Shown here piece after piece: positions 56,701-64,000 of a stretch of DNA of 64,000 nt. Source of the DNA: Schistosoma haematobium (Eukaryota > Platyhelminthes > Trematoda > Strigeidida > Schistosomatidae). The translations under genes and the position numbers were made by a program. How positions within the stretch are numbered: the first letter of the stretch is position 1; every line of letters starts with the position of its first letter. Below the pieces are notes generated by a model. The model was given only the letters and a program-made list of their open reading frames with translations, ran no database searches and was not told where the DNA came from. Where the stretch lies: the NCBI RefSeq assembly GCF_000699445.3, contig NC_067197.1:13832152-13896151 (forward strand), read 5' to 3'.

Positions 56701-57545
56701 AATAAGAAACAATTTACTAAACGTGTATCAAAATAAGTCGGATAGGTGAGCCGTTCAATTAGTTTATCTAATGTAGCCATACGTATTTGTGGTGGGAAAC
56801 TGGATGAATTAGAAAAGCGTTGATTGACAATTTCAGTAGACCGAATAGGGGATTGCGATGATTGCCGTTGAAAAGCATAATCACGCAAAGATTTTATTGT
56901 ACTGGTACGACCATTCGTAAGAGTTTGGTTTGGATTATTGTTATTATTATGACAATCATTAGATGATCCATGACTAGTCAGGGTTAATGTACTCGATGAA
57001 CCACTGTTACTCAACACTGATATCATAACATTAGTACTGTCTTGCTTTTCATGACTTCCAGATAATATTATCTCTCCATTGCGATCATCACTACGTTCAG
57101 TGCCGATAAAATTACTATTATGATTAATAGTCGTAGTAGAATTTTCAATATTTGATGATAATGATGTATTTGTTATCGGTGAAGATTGTGATGATAGACC
57201 AATTACTAATGAAAGAGGTGAAGAATTAACAACAATATTAGAAGACGCTAAAGAATGCGATCCTATCAATACTCCATTATTATCGTCATCATCACCTTCA
57301 TCATCTTCATCTTTTCCTTCTAATTCTTCCTCTTCCCTTTCACCATCTGGACTAGTATCACCTGTTGTACATAAATAACTAGATGATTCATTGAAACGTA
57401 TTTTACCAGAATCAAAATGATTTGTTACATCAGTTGATTGAATTATAGGCTGTTGTTCATGTTGATTTGTATTTGTAATCGCATTATTCTTATAAGGATA
57501 TAACATAGATATTGGCACATTTGTTTCAAATATAATATTGTTCAT
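38669..57545 (-). CDS. Ras guanine-nucleotide exchange factor, SOS-like (eight joined exons)
   Basis: Joining 57545-56515, 55786-55459, 54121-53978, 46872-46690, 45804-45277, 43538-43401, 41784-41361 and 39336-38669 gives 3444 nt in one frame (1147 residues plus stop), each join with GT and AG borders. Residues 1-254 are low complexity with an acidic run. About 255-400 is a REM (RasGEF-N) domain and about 454-784 the CDC25 catalytic domain, which opens Ras to exchange GDP for GTP. The C-terminal tail has PPLPPR, PPLPPK and PPLPPRR motifs like the Grb2-binding sites of SOS. LIERFRIPDPE and FLEHVDPFELAG...YEPR resemble SOS more than RasGRF or RasGRP. No DH, PH or histone-fold region is seen, so 5' exons may lie upstream or be absent. 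Start uncertain. Confidence 0.8.
39515..39942 (+). mobile_element. RTE LINE 3' fragment in a RasGEF intron
   Basis: TCAATACGAACGTCAAGACAG, then CTACTGTGGGAGAGAACAAACC and CAGTTGAAGAGGAAATCAGG match the thumb region of the RTE family. It ends ACAAGGGGCAACAGGCATAAG. Inserted opposite to the host gene, 5'-truncated. Confidence 0.8.
41361..41784 (-). CDS. RasGEF exon: C-terminal linker
   Basis: ERHMTKEEIQAAQLLSNAPL, then Ser/Asn/Thr-rich sequence, ending in SSHTSNTTVS. Acceptor TTTCATAG, donor TCAG|GTATGT in phase 1. No domain recognised; probably a flexible linker. Confidence 0.75.
42072..42505 (+). mobile_element. Old LTR fragment in a RasGEF intron
   Basis: Starts TGTTGGGATCC. Later GAATATAAACCAGGTATGTTTG and AGATAAATTATTCACGC match the TATA to poly(A)-signal stretch of the solo LTR at 34550-34943. 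Strongly diverged and expanded by a TA microsatellite at 42129-42160. The right end is uncertain. Confidence 0.6.
42630..42725 (+). mobile_element. Sm-alpha SINE fragment with re-paired stem I
   Basis: CCAACTCTGGGATGAAGG is followed by ATACAG, TCGACGAG, TTCCAAATAGGACGAAAC, ATGCGTA and CTGTATTCC. Stem I pairs as ATACAG/CTGTAT instead of ATCCAG/CTGGAT. GAAAC is intact, but CT of the core has become TC. The upstream half has been replaced by a TA microsatellite. Confidence 0.75.
43401..43538 (-). CDS. RasGEF exon: end of the CDC25 domain
   Basis: A 138-bp exon found by the frame and splice sites: acceptor TTTTACTAG, then EFLEHVDPFELAGVSSEAEF and SKMYQLSESYEPRDTE, donor GAG|GTAAAT. The ending (LS..YEPR) is the standard CDC25 terminus and is spaced like that of SOS. 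It keeps the frame between its neighbours. Confidence 0.85.
44797..44843. repeat. TA dinucleotide microsatellite
   Basis: About 23 uninterrupted TA units in a RasGEF intron, just left of a MITE. Confidence 0.95.
44856..45144. mobile_element. Merlin-type MITE with TIRs and 8-bp target duplication
   Basis: The element (44864-45136, 273 bp) starts GGCGAGACTATAATCTATGG and ends in the complement of GGTGAGATTATAATTTATG. It is flanked by AACAAATC (44856-44863) and AATAAATC (45137-45144), one mismatch in eight. Ends and duplication size match the Merlin remnant at 12631. It has no coding capacity and presumably depended on a Merlin transposase. Confidence 0.85.
45277..45804 (-). CDS. RasGEF exon: CDC25 domain with low-complexity insertion
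   Basis: AIRRMRHYREIVDRLRR leads into about 83 residues (590-672) rich in Ser, Asn and His, before HPCVPYIAAGVMTRL. The usual motif is PCVPxLGxYLTDL, so the second half is unusual. NVMINCWKHRQLADIVERYL and PYTFNVDDNIR follow. Donor CGA|GTAAGT. Confidence 0.85.
46140..46320 (-). mobile_element. Family B SINE, degraded, in a RasGEF intron
   Basis: Antisense copy from GGAAACCTAGAAGCACTAAA to ACCGACATCCAACGGTGTC. The minus-strand ribozyme keeps CACTACTGAGGAGTCCC, but the second half reads GAATGAGACGG, so the GAAA box is lost. Confidence 0.75.
46690..46872 (-). CDS. RasGEF exon: core helices of the CDC25 domain
   Basis: Starts after GTATATAG with FRSWLIYSILSEAHPDD, then RIVGIQRVIDLMLIMEHMNN and the conserved SALISAAVYRLRKSFQ. 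These helices include the structural core near the Ras-binding helical hairpin. Ends CAG|GTAATC. A closer AG (GTTTCGCAG) would put the frame into a stop and was not used. Confidence 0.85.
47005..47520 (+). mobile_element. Family E SINE, second subfamily, in a RasGEF intron
   Basis: Starts AAGGCCGAGAGTAGGGAGAG, contains GGTTGGTGTGTATAGAGG and CCACTGTCTTGTGGATTAG, and ends TTGTATCAATGTTTATGTG with an A-rich tail. The open frame at 47170-47499 recurs in the copies at 52048 and 53508. It looks like conservation of a recent repeat sequence, not of a protein. Confidence 0.8.
49555..50110 (+). mobile_element. Family E SINE inserted into a family B SINE
   Basis: Family E (49589-50050, 462 bp) starts ACGGCCGAGAGTGGGGAGAG and ends TATGTGTTAAAATAAATAAA. 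Its target duplication AGGTTTTCCATGGT (49575-49588 and 50051-50064) is family B sequence. Family B tail flanks it on both sides (GGCCGTCCAATGCTTCC at the left; GGTCTAGGTTTAATTGACTC at the right). The start of E folds into a hairpin: CGAGA and GGGAGAG pair with CTCTCCC and TCTCG at 49594-49624. Confidence 0.9.
50671..50714. repeat. ATT trinucleotide microsatellite
   Basis: About 15 uninterrupted ATT units in a RasGEF intron, preceded by CCA/ACA/ACT triplet runs at 50582-50625. Confidence 0.95.
50720..52025. other. Intron sequence, nothing recognised
   Basis: Inside the 7.1-kb RasGEF intron. No exon with CDC25 features is needed here, since the flanking exons join in frame. Confidence 0.55.
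52028..52400 (+). mobile_element. Family E SINE, 5'-truncated
   Basis: Starts within the element at TTAACTGCGTTGGTGTGTATAG and continues to TCAATGTTTATGTGTTTAAA and an A-rich tail. Very similar to 47160-47500 in the first two thirds; the region after the CCCGGGCAGTA stretch differs. Confidence 0.85.
53165..53680 (-). mobile_element. Family E SINE, antisense, full length
   Basis: Complement of the copy at 47005. The tail is at 53165-53215 (ACACATAAGCATTGATAC-like) and the 5' end at 53640-53680 (GACTCTCCCTACTCTCGG). It shares nearly all of its sequence with the 47005 copy, including GATAGCGTCTCGAGGGAAG, so the two copies came from the same recent source. Confidence 0.85.
53978..54121 (-). CDS. 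RasGEF exon: start of the CDC25 domain
   Basis: Encodes IHPFKLAEQVTLYEWELYRR, the typical first helix of CDC25 domains (HPxxxAxQLTxxExxLYR), then IPFWEVESRDRTGN and NLNKSKSFSNR. Acceptor TTTTTAATAG, donor CGT|GTAAGT. Both borders are phase 0. Confidence 0.85.
55195..55341 (+). mobile_element. Short retroposed insert with 11-bp target duplication
   Basis: About 125 bp, clearly GC-richer than the intron around it, lies between direct repeats ATGGTTAAATT at 55195-55205 and 55331-55341. The insert has CTCCACCTGGAGCCCC, GGCCCCAAGCCCGGATAAAG and GGGTTAACGACCCCATCC, then an A-rich end. The duplication and A-rich end point to LINE-driven insertion. The parent element was not identified. Confidence 0.75.
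55459..55786 (-). CDS. RasGEF exon: end of REM domain and linker
   Basis: The acceptor TTTCCAG precedes AGTGATAATG, giving R-VIMFLSRWVRNVRYYQNDF, the last REM helices. A linker with SVERIKHYLQNPP and a serine-rich stretch follows. The donor is AAT|GTGAGT after RITLNN. Confidence 0.8.
56515..57545 (-). CDS. RasGEF exon 1 of those seen: N-terminal region and REM domain
   Basis: Begins at the Met of MNNIIFETNVPIS; an upstream in-frame stretch and a possible acceptor (GACTAG, about 57563) leave open that this is an internal exon. It contains the acidic run around DGEREEEELEGKDEDD, asparagine/serine-rich sequence, and from MATLDKLIERLTYPTYF the REM domain, with NCFLLVYRRVTTSDELLDLL and LKRFRSGYKKRIQS. 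The donor is TCTAG|GTAAAA. Confidence 0.8.
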
Positions 57546-57587
57546 ACTATCAGGTTGACTAAATCTAGTCGTAAAATACAATTGCAA

Positions 57588-58015
57588 AAAAAATATGTAT
57601 ATGAGAAAAACCGAATAGTTTTTTAATGTTTGTTTTGGAAAATTCGATCGATCCGAAATTATCTTTATTTAATTGAGAGAGAGTTCGAACCATACAGTGA
57701 GTAAATATAACTAGTGCAATTATAAGAGACTTAATAAAATCCCATCAGTAATTCATCTAAAAGGTACATGTTTATGTAGTTTACTTGAATTACATAAATT
57801 ATGTCAAGGCTATTGATATTACCGGGCAATAAAAACTGAAAAGATAGTATAGGATTGAAACTAGTAACCCATTGGTTGAAATTCGGGAGCCAATGAAAGT
57901 TTTGTCATAACATTTCCAGAAATATTCAACACAGCATCCAACAATACCATACTGTTGTAAAAGAGCTACCAACTACATCATGTAAAGAGAATCCTATATT
58001 ACATTTATATATGTC
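57588..58015. other. Upstream flank or intron of the RasGEF gene; nothing recognised
   Basis: AT-rich sequence upstream of the first exon found. No clear promoter or further exon could be supported. Confidence 0.45.
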
Positions 58016-58017
58016 TT

Positions 58018-58088
58018 AGCAGAACAGAGTACATTGGAGATTCCTGATAGGCGAACTATGCTTCACGAAGAAATGAAAGGCGTAGGTA
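58018..58088 (+). mobile_element. Decayed RTE tail
   Basis: GATTCCTGATAGGCGAACTATGC and CGAAGAAATGAAAGGCG end in TAGGTAAGTAAA, a diverged version of the RTE 3' end with its GTAA repeats. Confidence 0.6.
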
Positions 58089-58261
58089 AGTAAATATTCT
58101 AGGCAAAAGATAATATACCATAAAAGAGAATGAAGAGTGACGGGTAATACGGATTTACAAAGTTGTGGTTGGATCTTCTCCAGAAAACAGTAAGAATGCA
58201 AATTGCAAGACCGTTTTATTTTCATGCCGAACCGACGTGTTAGGTAAAAACTAGATGCCAT

Positions 58262-59220
58262 CAGAGAGCGAAATGAAAGGTTAATTTTATCTGAAATTAC
58301 AAAAATCTACATATAGAAAGTGTTGATCGATACAATGACCAAAGGATATACATATATTTAGAAGCGACTTGCTATAAATATGGGAAAGGCCCAACATTAC
58401 AAAGTCAAAACAAAATATTTTCTCTTATTATCGAGTTCAGAACCGAGATTATTAATGCTGGTATCAATAAGTATTTAGCCTTGACCGGAATGAACGCTTA
58501 CTTAATTACAGTTTGAATTATCAGCTTCCTTAAAGTGAACATAGTATTTTGGAAATCAGTTGTGTAATTTAAAAGCGCATTTTATGAGCAGCTTTGTACC
58601 ATGAATTGAGAAGTTAGCCAACTGACATTCAAGCTTAATCAAATTGTAAATTAAATTAGACAAAAATTAAAAGGCAGCTTTAAAAATACAATTCTTTCTG
58701 ATAAACGTGTTTTCATCGCACATAACACAATATTCAATAAAACAAACGAAGATAGACAAAAATATCCGCTACATGTCACTTCTCCAACTCCTCAAAACAA
58801 CTTACATGTTCTTGTAAAAGCACGTGCATTGAAGGAACATGAAGACTGGTATGTACGCGTTTTGTTGAACATATTCCAAAGAACATATGGTTTCAAAGAC
58901 AAAAGATTTTTCAGTTTTATAAGCATGACATATAACTAAGATGAGACATAAGGCAGATGGGATGAAAGCATTCAAAATAATAGAAAGACAATATGAGTCA
59001 GCAGTTAACCTTTATCTGCGTTGGTAACAAAAGACTTTCGACATTTTTACTCACGCAAGTTCAGTTCATACGTCTTTTCGTTCCAAACTTTTTAGATTTT
59101 TGCTGCATTACATAATGGAAATTATTTTAAAATATTATACCGCCGTCACATCTAAAATTTATAACAGCCTGTTTAAAAATTAATTCTGAATTACACTTAT
59201 ATTCTGTACACATTATTTAT
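58262..59220. other. No gene seen
   Basis: AT-rich; nothing recognised. Confidence 0.5.
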
Positions 59221-59224
59221 TATC

Positions 59225-59462
59225 AGTATAGGGTTGTGGAGATTTATGAGTCTTTAATTAAGGTCATGATCCGATCAATATCAGACAAACATTGAAAACC
59301 TGGAAGCAGGACCAGAGGTCTTGTGTTCGGATTCCGCGTGCGGAATCATGTACATGTACTGCTGAGGAGTACCACAATAAGATTAAACGGCCGTTCAGTG
59401 CATCCAGGTTCTTAGTGATGGTCTGACATTGGTCGGTTCATGATCTCAATTAACATCGTTTA
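59225..59462. mobile_element. Family B SINE fold-back
   Basis: The left arm (about 59251-59308) is antisense tail, including TCAGACAAACATTGAAAACC. It is followed by sense sequence from box B (GTGTTCGGATTCCGCG) through ACTGCTGAGGAGTACC and GGCCGTTCAGTGC to the tail (59402-59459). The arms are inverted repeats of about 55 bp. The CTGAGGA core is kept but the GAAA box reads TTAAA. Confidence 0.75.
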
Positions 59463-59827
59463 ACGATGGATAAAATTTCTCATAATTTTAAATTATGTTA
59501 TTAATTGAAACATACCCAAGCTTATTAGTTTGTATGTAGCGAAAGAGAAAGTAACCAATTATAGTGAATAGATTTTATTCTACAATCAATTACATTTCGA
59601 CTTTACGTAAATTTATAAAGCCAATTCAGCTAGGCTATTTGTAAAATTTAAGAATCTCGACTTTAGAGAAGTGAATTTTTATCATGGAGTATTTATGAAA
59701 TATTAGAAAAGAGAACGAAGTAAACGTTAAACACTGACTGAATTACAACTTCTCAGTTAAGTGATATACGCTGAATAATGAAAAACATCTTCTACTTTTC
59801 ATAATACATTCAATCTACTAATATGTA

Positions 59828-59945
59828 AGTATAGGATTGTAAAGATTGTTGAGTTTCATTGAAATCATTAACTGGTCAATTCTTCCAGATTTTTAATGGT
59901 GGTCTAACAGTGAACGACTCATGATTTCAATGAAATCTACCAGTG
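59828..59945. mobile_element. Short family B tail fold-back
   Basis: Tail pieces in opposite orientation share a perfect 15-bp inverted repeat: TTTCATTGAAATCAT (59854-59868) and its complement at 59921-59935. Between them lie CTGGTCAATTC and TTCCAGATTTTTAATGGTGG. No ribozyme or head remains. Confidence 0.7.
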
Positions 59946-60464
59946 TGTTTGTAGAGGCTGATTTCCCCTATATCTGACTCCAATAAATAGTATCCCATTA
60001 ACTGAGTATTTAATGCAGACTAAATCTCCCAGTAGAATTATAGATTTACTCGAAATTATTCAAAAAACTGAACATGAATTCTGTCAATACATTTAAGTTA
60101 AAAAATGATATTGTGCACTTAGCTATGTGCAATAAAAGCATGAAACATAAAAACGATAAACTATTACGTATAAGGATTAAATCATAAGTACTTCAAACGC
60201 AGTGGACGTTCTACGCGTGTTTATCGATGTGAATAAGCATTTTAGTTAAGTAACTGCTTCTCTTAAATGAGTAGGCCATATACCAAAGGACACACAGATA
60301 TCTACCTTATAAAATATATCTAATTTAGAAGGAAAACCTAGAATTTTAAAAATAAACACTTTAGGATAACCTAACACATATACAGAGAGAGTGTGTGTGA
60401 GTATCAACCCTAAATATTACAACAGCAGATTCACATTTGTATAAAATACACTGTAACCTCTAAC
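59946..60464. other. No gene seen
   Basis: AT-rich with a short GTGTGTG tract near 60390. Nothing recognised. Confidence 0.5.
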
Positions 60465-60832
60465 AGCACTCAAGACCACTGTATTCATAATCAACCTCCG
60501 TCTTCACTTCCTATTACTCCTCCTACATCGACTTTCACCTCCAAACTTCCTCTTTCGGCTTCCTCCTCATGTGTCACCATTTCCAACGATTCTAGTGCTC
60601 AAAACACTGTTCCAGGTCTACTGAAACCTCGCTACAAACTACACATTGGAGCCTTCAACGTACGCATCCTATGTCAAATCGGTCAGCAGGCCTCTTTGGC
60701 TAAAACACTAGAATCTCGTACAATTGATGTATGCTGTGTCTCTGAAACAGGCATACAGGATCCCAGTGTGGTCATTCACTTGGCCTCACCTCGGCAAAAC
60801 GGAGAGCCAACGAGATACACAGGTCTACTCCA
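60465..60832 (+). pseudogene. RTE-clade LINE, 5' part with endonuclease start
   Basis: The plus strand encodes a Ser/Pro-rich leader, then LLKPRYKLHIGAFNVRILCQ, IGQQASLAKTLESRTIDVCC and VSETGIQDPSV. These are the first strands and the S/E motif of the apurinic-type endonuclease that nicks the target for RTE elements. It parallels the start of the element at 63866. The sequence breaks off at about 60832. It lies in the opposite orientation to the next element. Confidence 0.75.
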
Positions 60833-60897
60833 GGTCTAATCCACAAGACAGTGGTGCAGTGTTAGGAAATACAGTCTCACTGTAGCCAGTGACCAAA
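60833..60897 (-). mobile_element. Internal piece of family E
   Basis: GGTCTAATCCACAAGACAGTGG...GTAGCCAGTGACCAA is the complement of a central stretch of family E (compare 47285-47345). It is joined directly to the RTE fragment at the left and the RTE tail at the right. Confidence 0.65.
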
Positions 60898-63866
60898 AAA
60901 TTATTTATTTATTTATTTGGACACATAATATTGGTATGAGAATGCGCCATACAAAACAATGAGAATTTAAAAGGAAGGAAAAAAAGAGAGAATAATAACG
61001 AAGAGATTGATGTAAGGTAGTGTAATAATAATAGTAATAGTAGGGGAACAGAAGGGTACAATCAGAAGAAATCTTTCAGTTAAGGAAGATACAACCACGT
61101 TTTATGAAGAAAGTAAAAGAAAGTTACAGCATGATCGCCACTGGCTTCTATTCTGAGCCATATCTGATAACGTCTCTAGCCACTGTGTTGTACCATCTCT
61201 CAGACCCCAACCAGGGAGTCGTGAAGGACCGACACAAGCCAGCCCTTTGCAGCTTTCTTCCATACCACGACACCATGTCATATACTGACCACCTCTCCGC
61301 TTTTGCCAACCAGTCCCAGAGTCGGCAAATAATGCACGACGTGAGATTCTCTGGGACGACACCCGTAGAACATGTCCAAGCCATCGAAGTCAGTGCTTCA
61401 AGATGGTGACACCAATTGCATTATCATCTCTGTGCCCGAACACACGATGCCGAACCTCTGCATTACTGACATGGTGTTGCCACTGGATGTCAGCAATCCT
61501 TCGGAGAAAACGATGATCAAACACAGATATTCGTCTAACGTCTTCAACTCGGAGAGGCCAGGTTTCACAAGCATAGAGCAAAACTGCTCTCACCGACGCG
61601 TTGTAGATCCGACCTTTTACAGCCAGACTAACATCACGAAGGCGCCCAAAATGGCCCAGATTGGCATAATCCGCTCTGGCTTTCACTATTCGTCCATTGA
61701 TCCCATCACTCACACCCCCACCAGCACTTATGCAGCTACCTAGATACACCAACTTCTCGACTACTTCTATCTGTTCACCATCCAGGGTGAGTACAGGATT
61801 AGAGTCCTGCCAGTCTTGTAGAAGTACTTTGCACTTCGAAGGTGCAAAGCACATACCATACTTACGGACACTGATTGCCAACTGATTATGTGCGGATTGC
61901 ATGCCTTGGGCATTATCGCACATTAAGACAATATCGTCCGCATACTCAAGGTCGAGAAGTCTTTCTCCAGGCAACAGATCCACACCACCATTACTTACAT
62001 TCATCAGAGCAGTTTCCAGAATGTCATCGATGGCAAAGTTGAAGAGGAATGGTGAGATTGGGCAACCCTGCCTAGCCCCACTGCTCGAATGGAACAATGG
62101 AGAGAGGTGGTTGTATGCCCTCACTCTGCCTGAGGTGTTTTTATATAGGGCTTTTAGGATGTTAATAAACTTCTCAGGCACACCCTTCTTCAATAGACAA
62201 TCCCAGAGAACAGTCCTGTCCAACGAATCGAAGGCAGCCCTGATGTCAAGAAACACTACGATCGTTGGCCTTTGATGAGAATGGCGATGTTCTAACATTT
62301 GGCGGAGGGTGAAGATATGATCAATACATCCTCGACCAGAACGAAACCCAGCCTGCTCCTCGCGAGTCAATCTTTCTCGGGGTTTGAACAACCTACGAAG
62401 TATGACTGAAGCCAATAGCTTTGACGCAATCGGAAGTAGACTTATCCCCCGATAGTTGTTACAAAAACGTGAATCCTTTTTAAAGATAGGGACGACTATC
62501 GACTCATTTCATGACGTTGGTACACCCTCTAGATCCCAGACTTTTGAAAACAACGTCGTCAGTTCCTTAGTCAGAAAGTCACCACCATCTTTAAAAAGAG
62601 CCAGAGGTAAGTCATCTGGGCCAGGTGACTTGTAGCGCTTCACGAGTTGGAGTTCCTTGCGGACTTCCGCCTCATGTGGTGGATCAGTCATCACCGGCCA
62701 TGGAGGGTAGGACAGTCTGACCAATGTTGCCGGAGCAGCAGGCCAGACCGACGGGCTTCGAAGAGTTGTGAGAAGCCTGAAGAAACGCAGTGCTTATAGG
62801 CGGGACGTTTCGCGAAGCCGCAAGCGGCTTTACTCGCCATTTTCATGGCGCCATGCAGCTCCAATCAATGCTCATCTATAATTTTCGGTGGGATGGTAGC
62901 TAGCCTAGAAGCCAGCTCAATTCGATACTTACTCGCAACAGAAGTTGCAACCAACTTGCTGACATCAATCCTTTGGTGGCGGTCACTTCGTTGTCCACTG
63001 AAAAGTAAGGTAAGATTGGCGCAGACCAGGGCATGATCAGAGTTCAGATAGGTACTTCAAAAGGAGCGGCAGTCTTGTACACAACTACACCAGCGATAGC
63101 TGATCACGATGTGATCAATCTGAGTCCACGCTTGAGATGCAGAGGGAGGACGCCAGGTGGCACATCGGCGACGACTGTGCCGAAAGTTAGTGCTAGTCAG
63201 AAACAGGTTGTGGTCTGTGCACAGTTGCAGTAGACGGTCCCCGTTATCTGTCCTGTGACCAACAAGTCCCCATCGGCCACCTAAACGACTCTCTTCTGTG
63301 CCTAGACCCCCGACCTGAGCATTCAAGTCTCCGGCTAGTACTACAATATCTGTCGAACGCACTTTCTGGAGAAAAACAGATTACTGGTGGTAAAACTCAT
63401 CCTTGAATGCATCGGGGCTACAATCTGTCGGAGCATAGGCGGAGATGACGAAAAGACATCGCTTCTCACGCCGATTTCTTCTCACTTTGATGGAACTCTC
63501 TAATCTAACAGCACATAACCGACTGTTAATGGGGATCCAATCAATTAGTGCTACCTCAGCTCTAGCGCTTAGTGCGACACCAACGCTAGCAAGACCAGAC
63601 GAAGATGCCACAGGGTCCCCGGATAAACGCACGTAAAACAAGCTTTTCGAAGCGACAGACAGAGATCGAATTTGTAGTACTTCGCCAGAGTCTTGAATAC
63701 GGGTCTCGGATAGACAACAAACATCAATATTAAGACTTTCTAAAGACATAGCCAGCCCTATCTGTTGTTCAACCTGCATAAGTGTGCGAACGTTGAAGGC
63801 AGCCAGTTTGAATGGCGCACGTGGTTTGAGAAAAACTGCTTCAGTACTCATATTCAGTGGAAACAT
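60898..63866 (-). pseudogene. RTE-clade LINE, nearly complete, disabled
   Basis: On the minus strand the endonuclease begins near 63866 (FKLAAFNVRTLMQ, DVCCLSETRIQDSG, FVISAYAPTDCS) and continues, after a frame break, with VVLAGDLNAQVGG and WTQIDHIVIS. The RT region starts near 62724 (KRYKSPGPDDLPLALFKDGG). From 62415 it has EEQAGFRSGRGCIDHIFTLR, VFLDIRAAFDSLDRTVLW, GARQGCPISPFLFNFAIDD and LEYADDIVLMCD (YADD intact). A C-terminal region (61362-61102) contains RRALFADSGTGWQKRRGG. The 3' untranslated region runs to an AAAT repeat tail at about 60898-60920. Several stops and frameshifts (about 63380, 63050, 62780, 62500, 61385) rule out function. It belongs to a different RTE subfamily from the GTAA-tailed copies; similarity to SR2 is from memory. 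Large plus-strand frames here are shadows. Confidence 0.85.
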
Positions 63867-64000
63867 GCAATTTTCAACCGGCCAGTGACTCGAGAACGTT
63901 TAGATACAGTCGAATTTCCACCAAAGACGAGCTGCTGTATAAGTCGAAAAAATAAGTATAGACGGAGTAGGAATAAAAGAGGGTGAATAATGATGTAGTA

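Noticed and set aside
61104..62275. Long plus-strand open frames
   Set aside because: They are antisense to a clear RTE reverse transcriptase on the minus strand with YADD and other RT motifs.

Overview
The window looks like the genome of a trematode of the genus Schistosoma. It is AT-rich, intron-rich and crowded with old retroelement copies. The repeat set fits that genus: Sm-alpha-type SINEs with a hammerhead ribozyme, RTE- and CR1-clade LINEs, a Penelope-like element with a GIY-YIG nuclease, Merlin DNA transposons and LTR retrotransposon remnants. I cannot fix the species from sequence alone.

One host gene is visible, on the minus strand, read from about 57.5 kb down to 38.7 kb. Eight exons could be joined by GT/AG sites in one continuous frame (1147 codons from the first usable Met). 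It encodes a Ras guanine-nucleotide exchange factor: a low-complexity N-terminal region, a REM (RasGEF-N) domain, a CDC25 catalytic domain with a serine/asparagine-rich insertion, and a C-terminal tail with PPLPPR-type SH3 ligands. This is most like Son of sevenless (SOS). The gene may continue upstream beyond what I can recognise. Its introns hold many SINE, LINE, LTR and MITE copies.

From 1 to about 38.6 kb I see no host gene, only layered mobile elements. By region: 0-1.8 kb RTE fragments, two of them an inverted duplicate; 3.8-4.5 kb an RTE tail and two Sm-alpha copies, using one target sequence repeatedly; 7-9.5 kb RTE tails and a 460-bp SINE-like element (here 'family E'); 10-15.8 kb a second hammerhead SINE ('family B'), a Penelope-like element, a Merlin transposon remnant and a CR1/Jockey-type RT fragment; 16.4-24.5 kb RTE copies (one with a 5' inversion), a third SINE ('family F'), and a CR1 LINE nested inside a Penelope copy; 25.5-33.8 kb more family B copies, several folded back on themselves; 34-35 kb Sm-alpha relics and a solo LTR.

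From 57.6 to 64 kb there are family B fold-backs and a nearly complete but broken RTE element on the minus strand. Its 3' tail matches the tail of family E, suggesting that this RTE supplies the machinery for E.

The most interesting theme is self-cleaving RNA in small retroposons. Two separate tRNA-like SINE families (Sm-alpha and B) carry recognisable hammerhead ribozymes. Family B is defined here by a 246-bp copy with perfect 10-bp target duplications and an intact catalytic core. Other copies show compensatory stem changes, an inversion breakpoint inside the ribozyme, and repeated head-to-head fold-backs.
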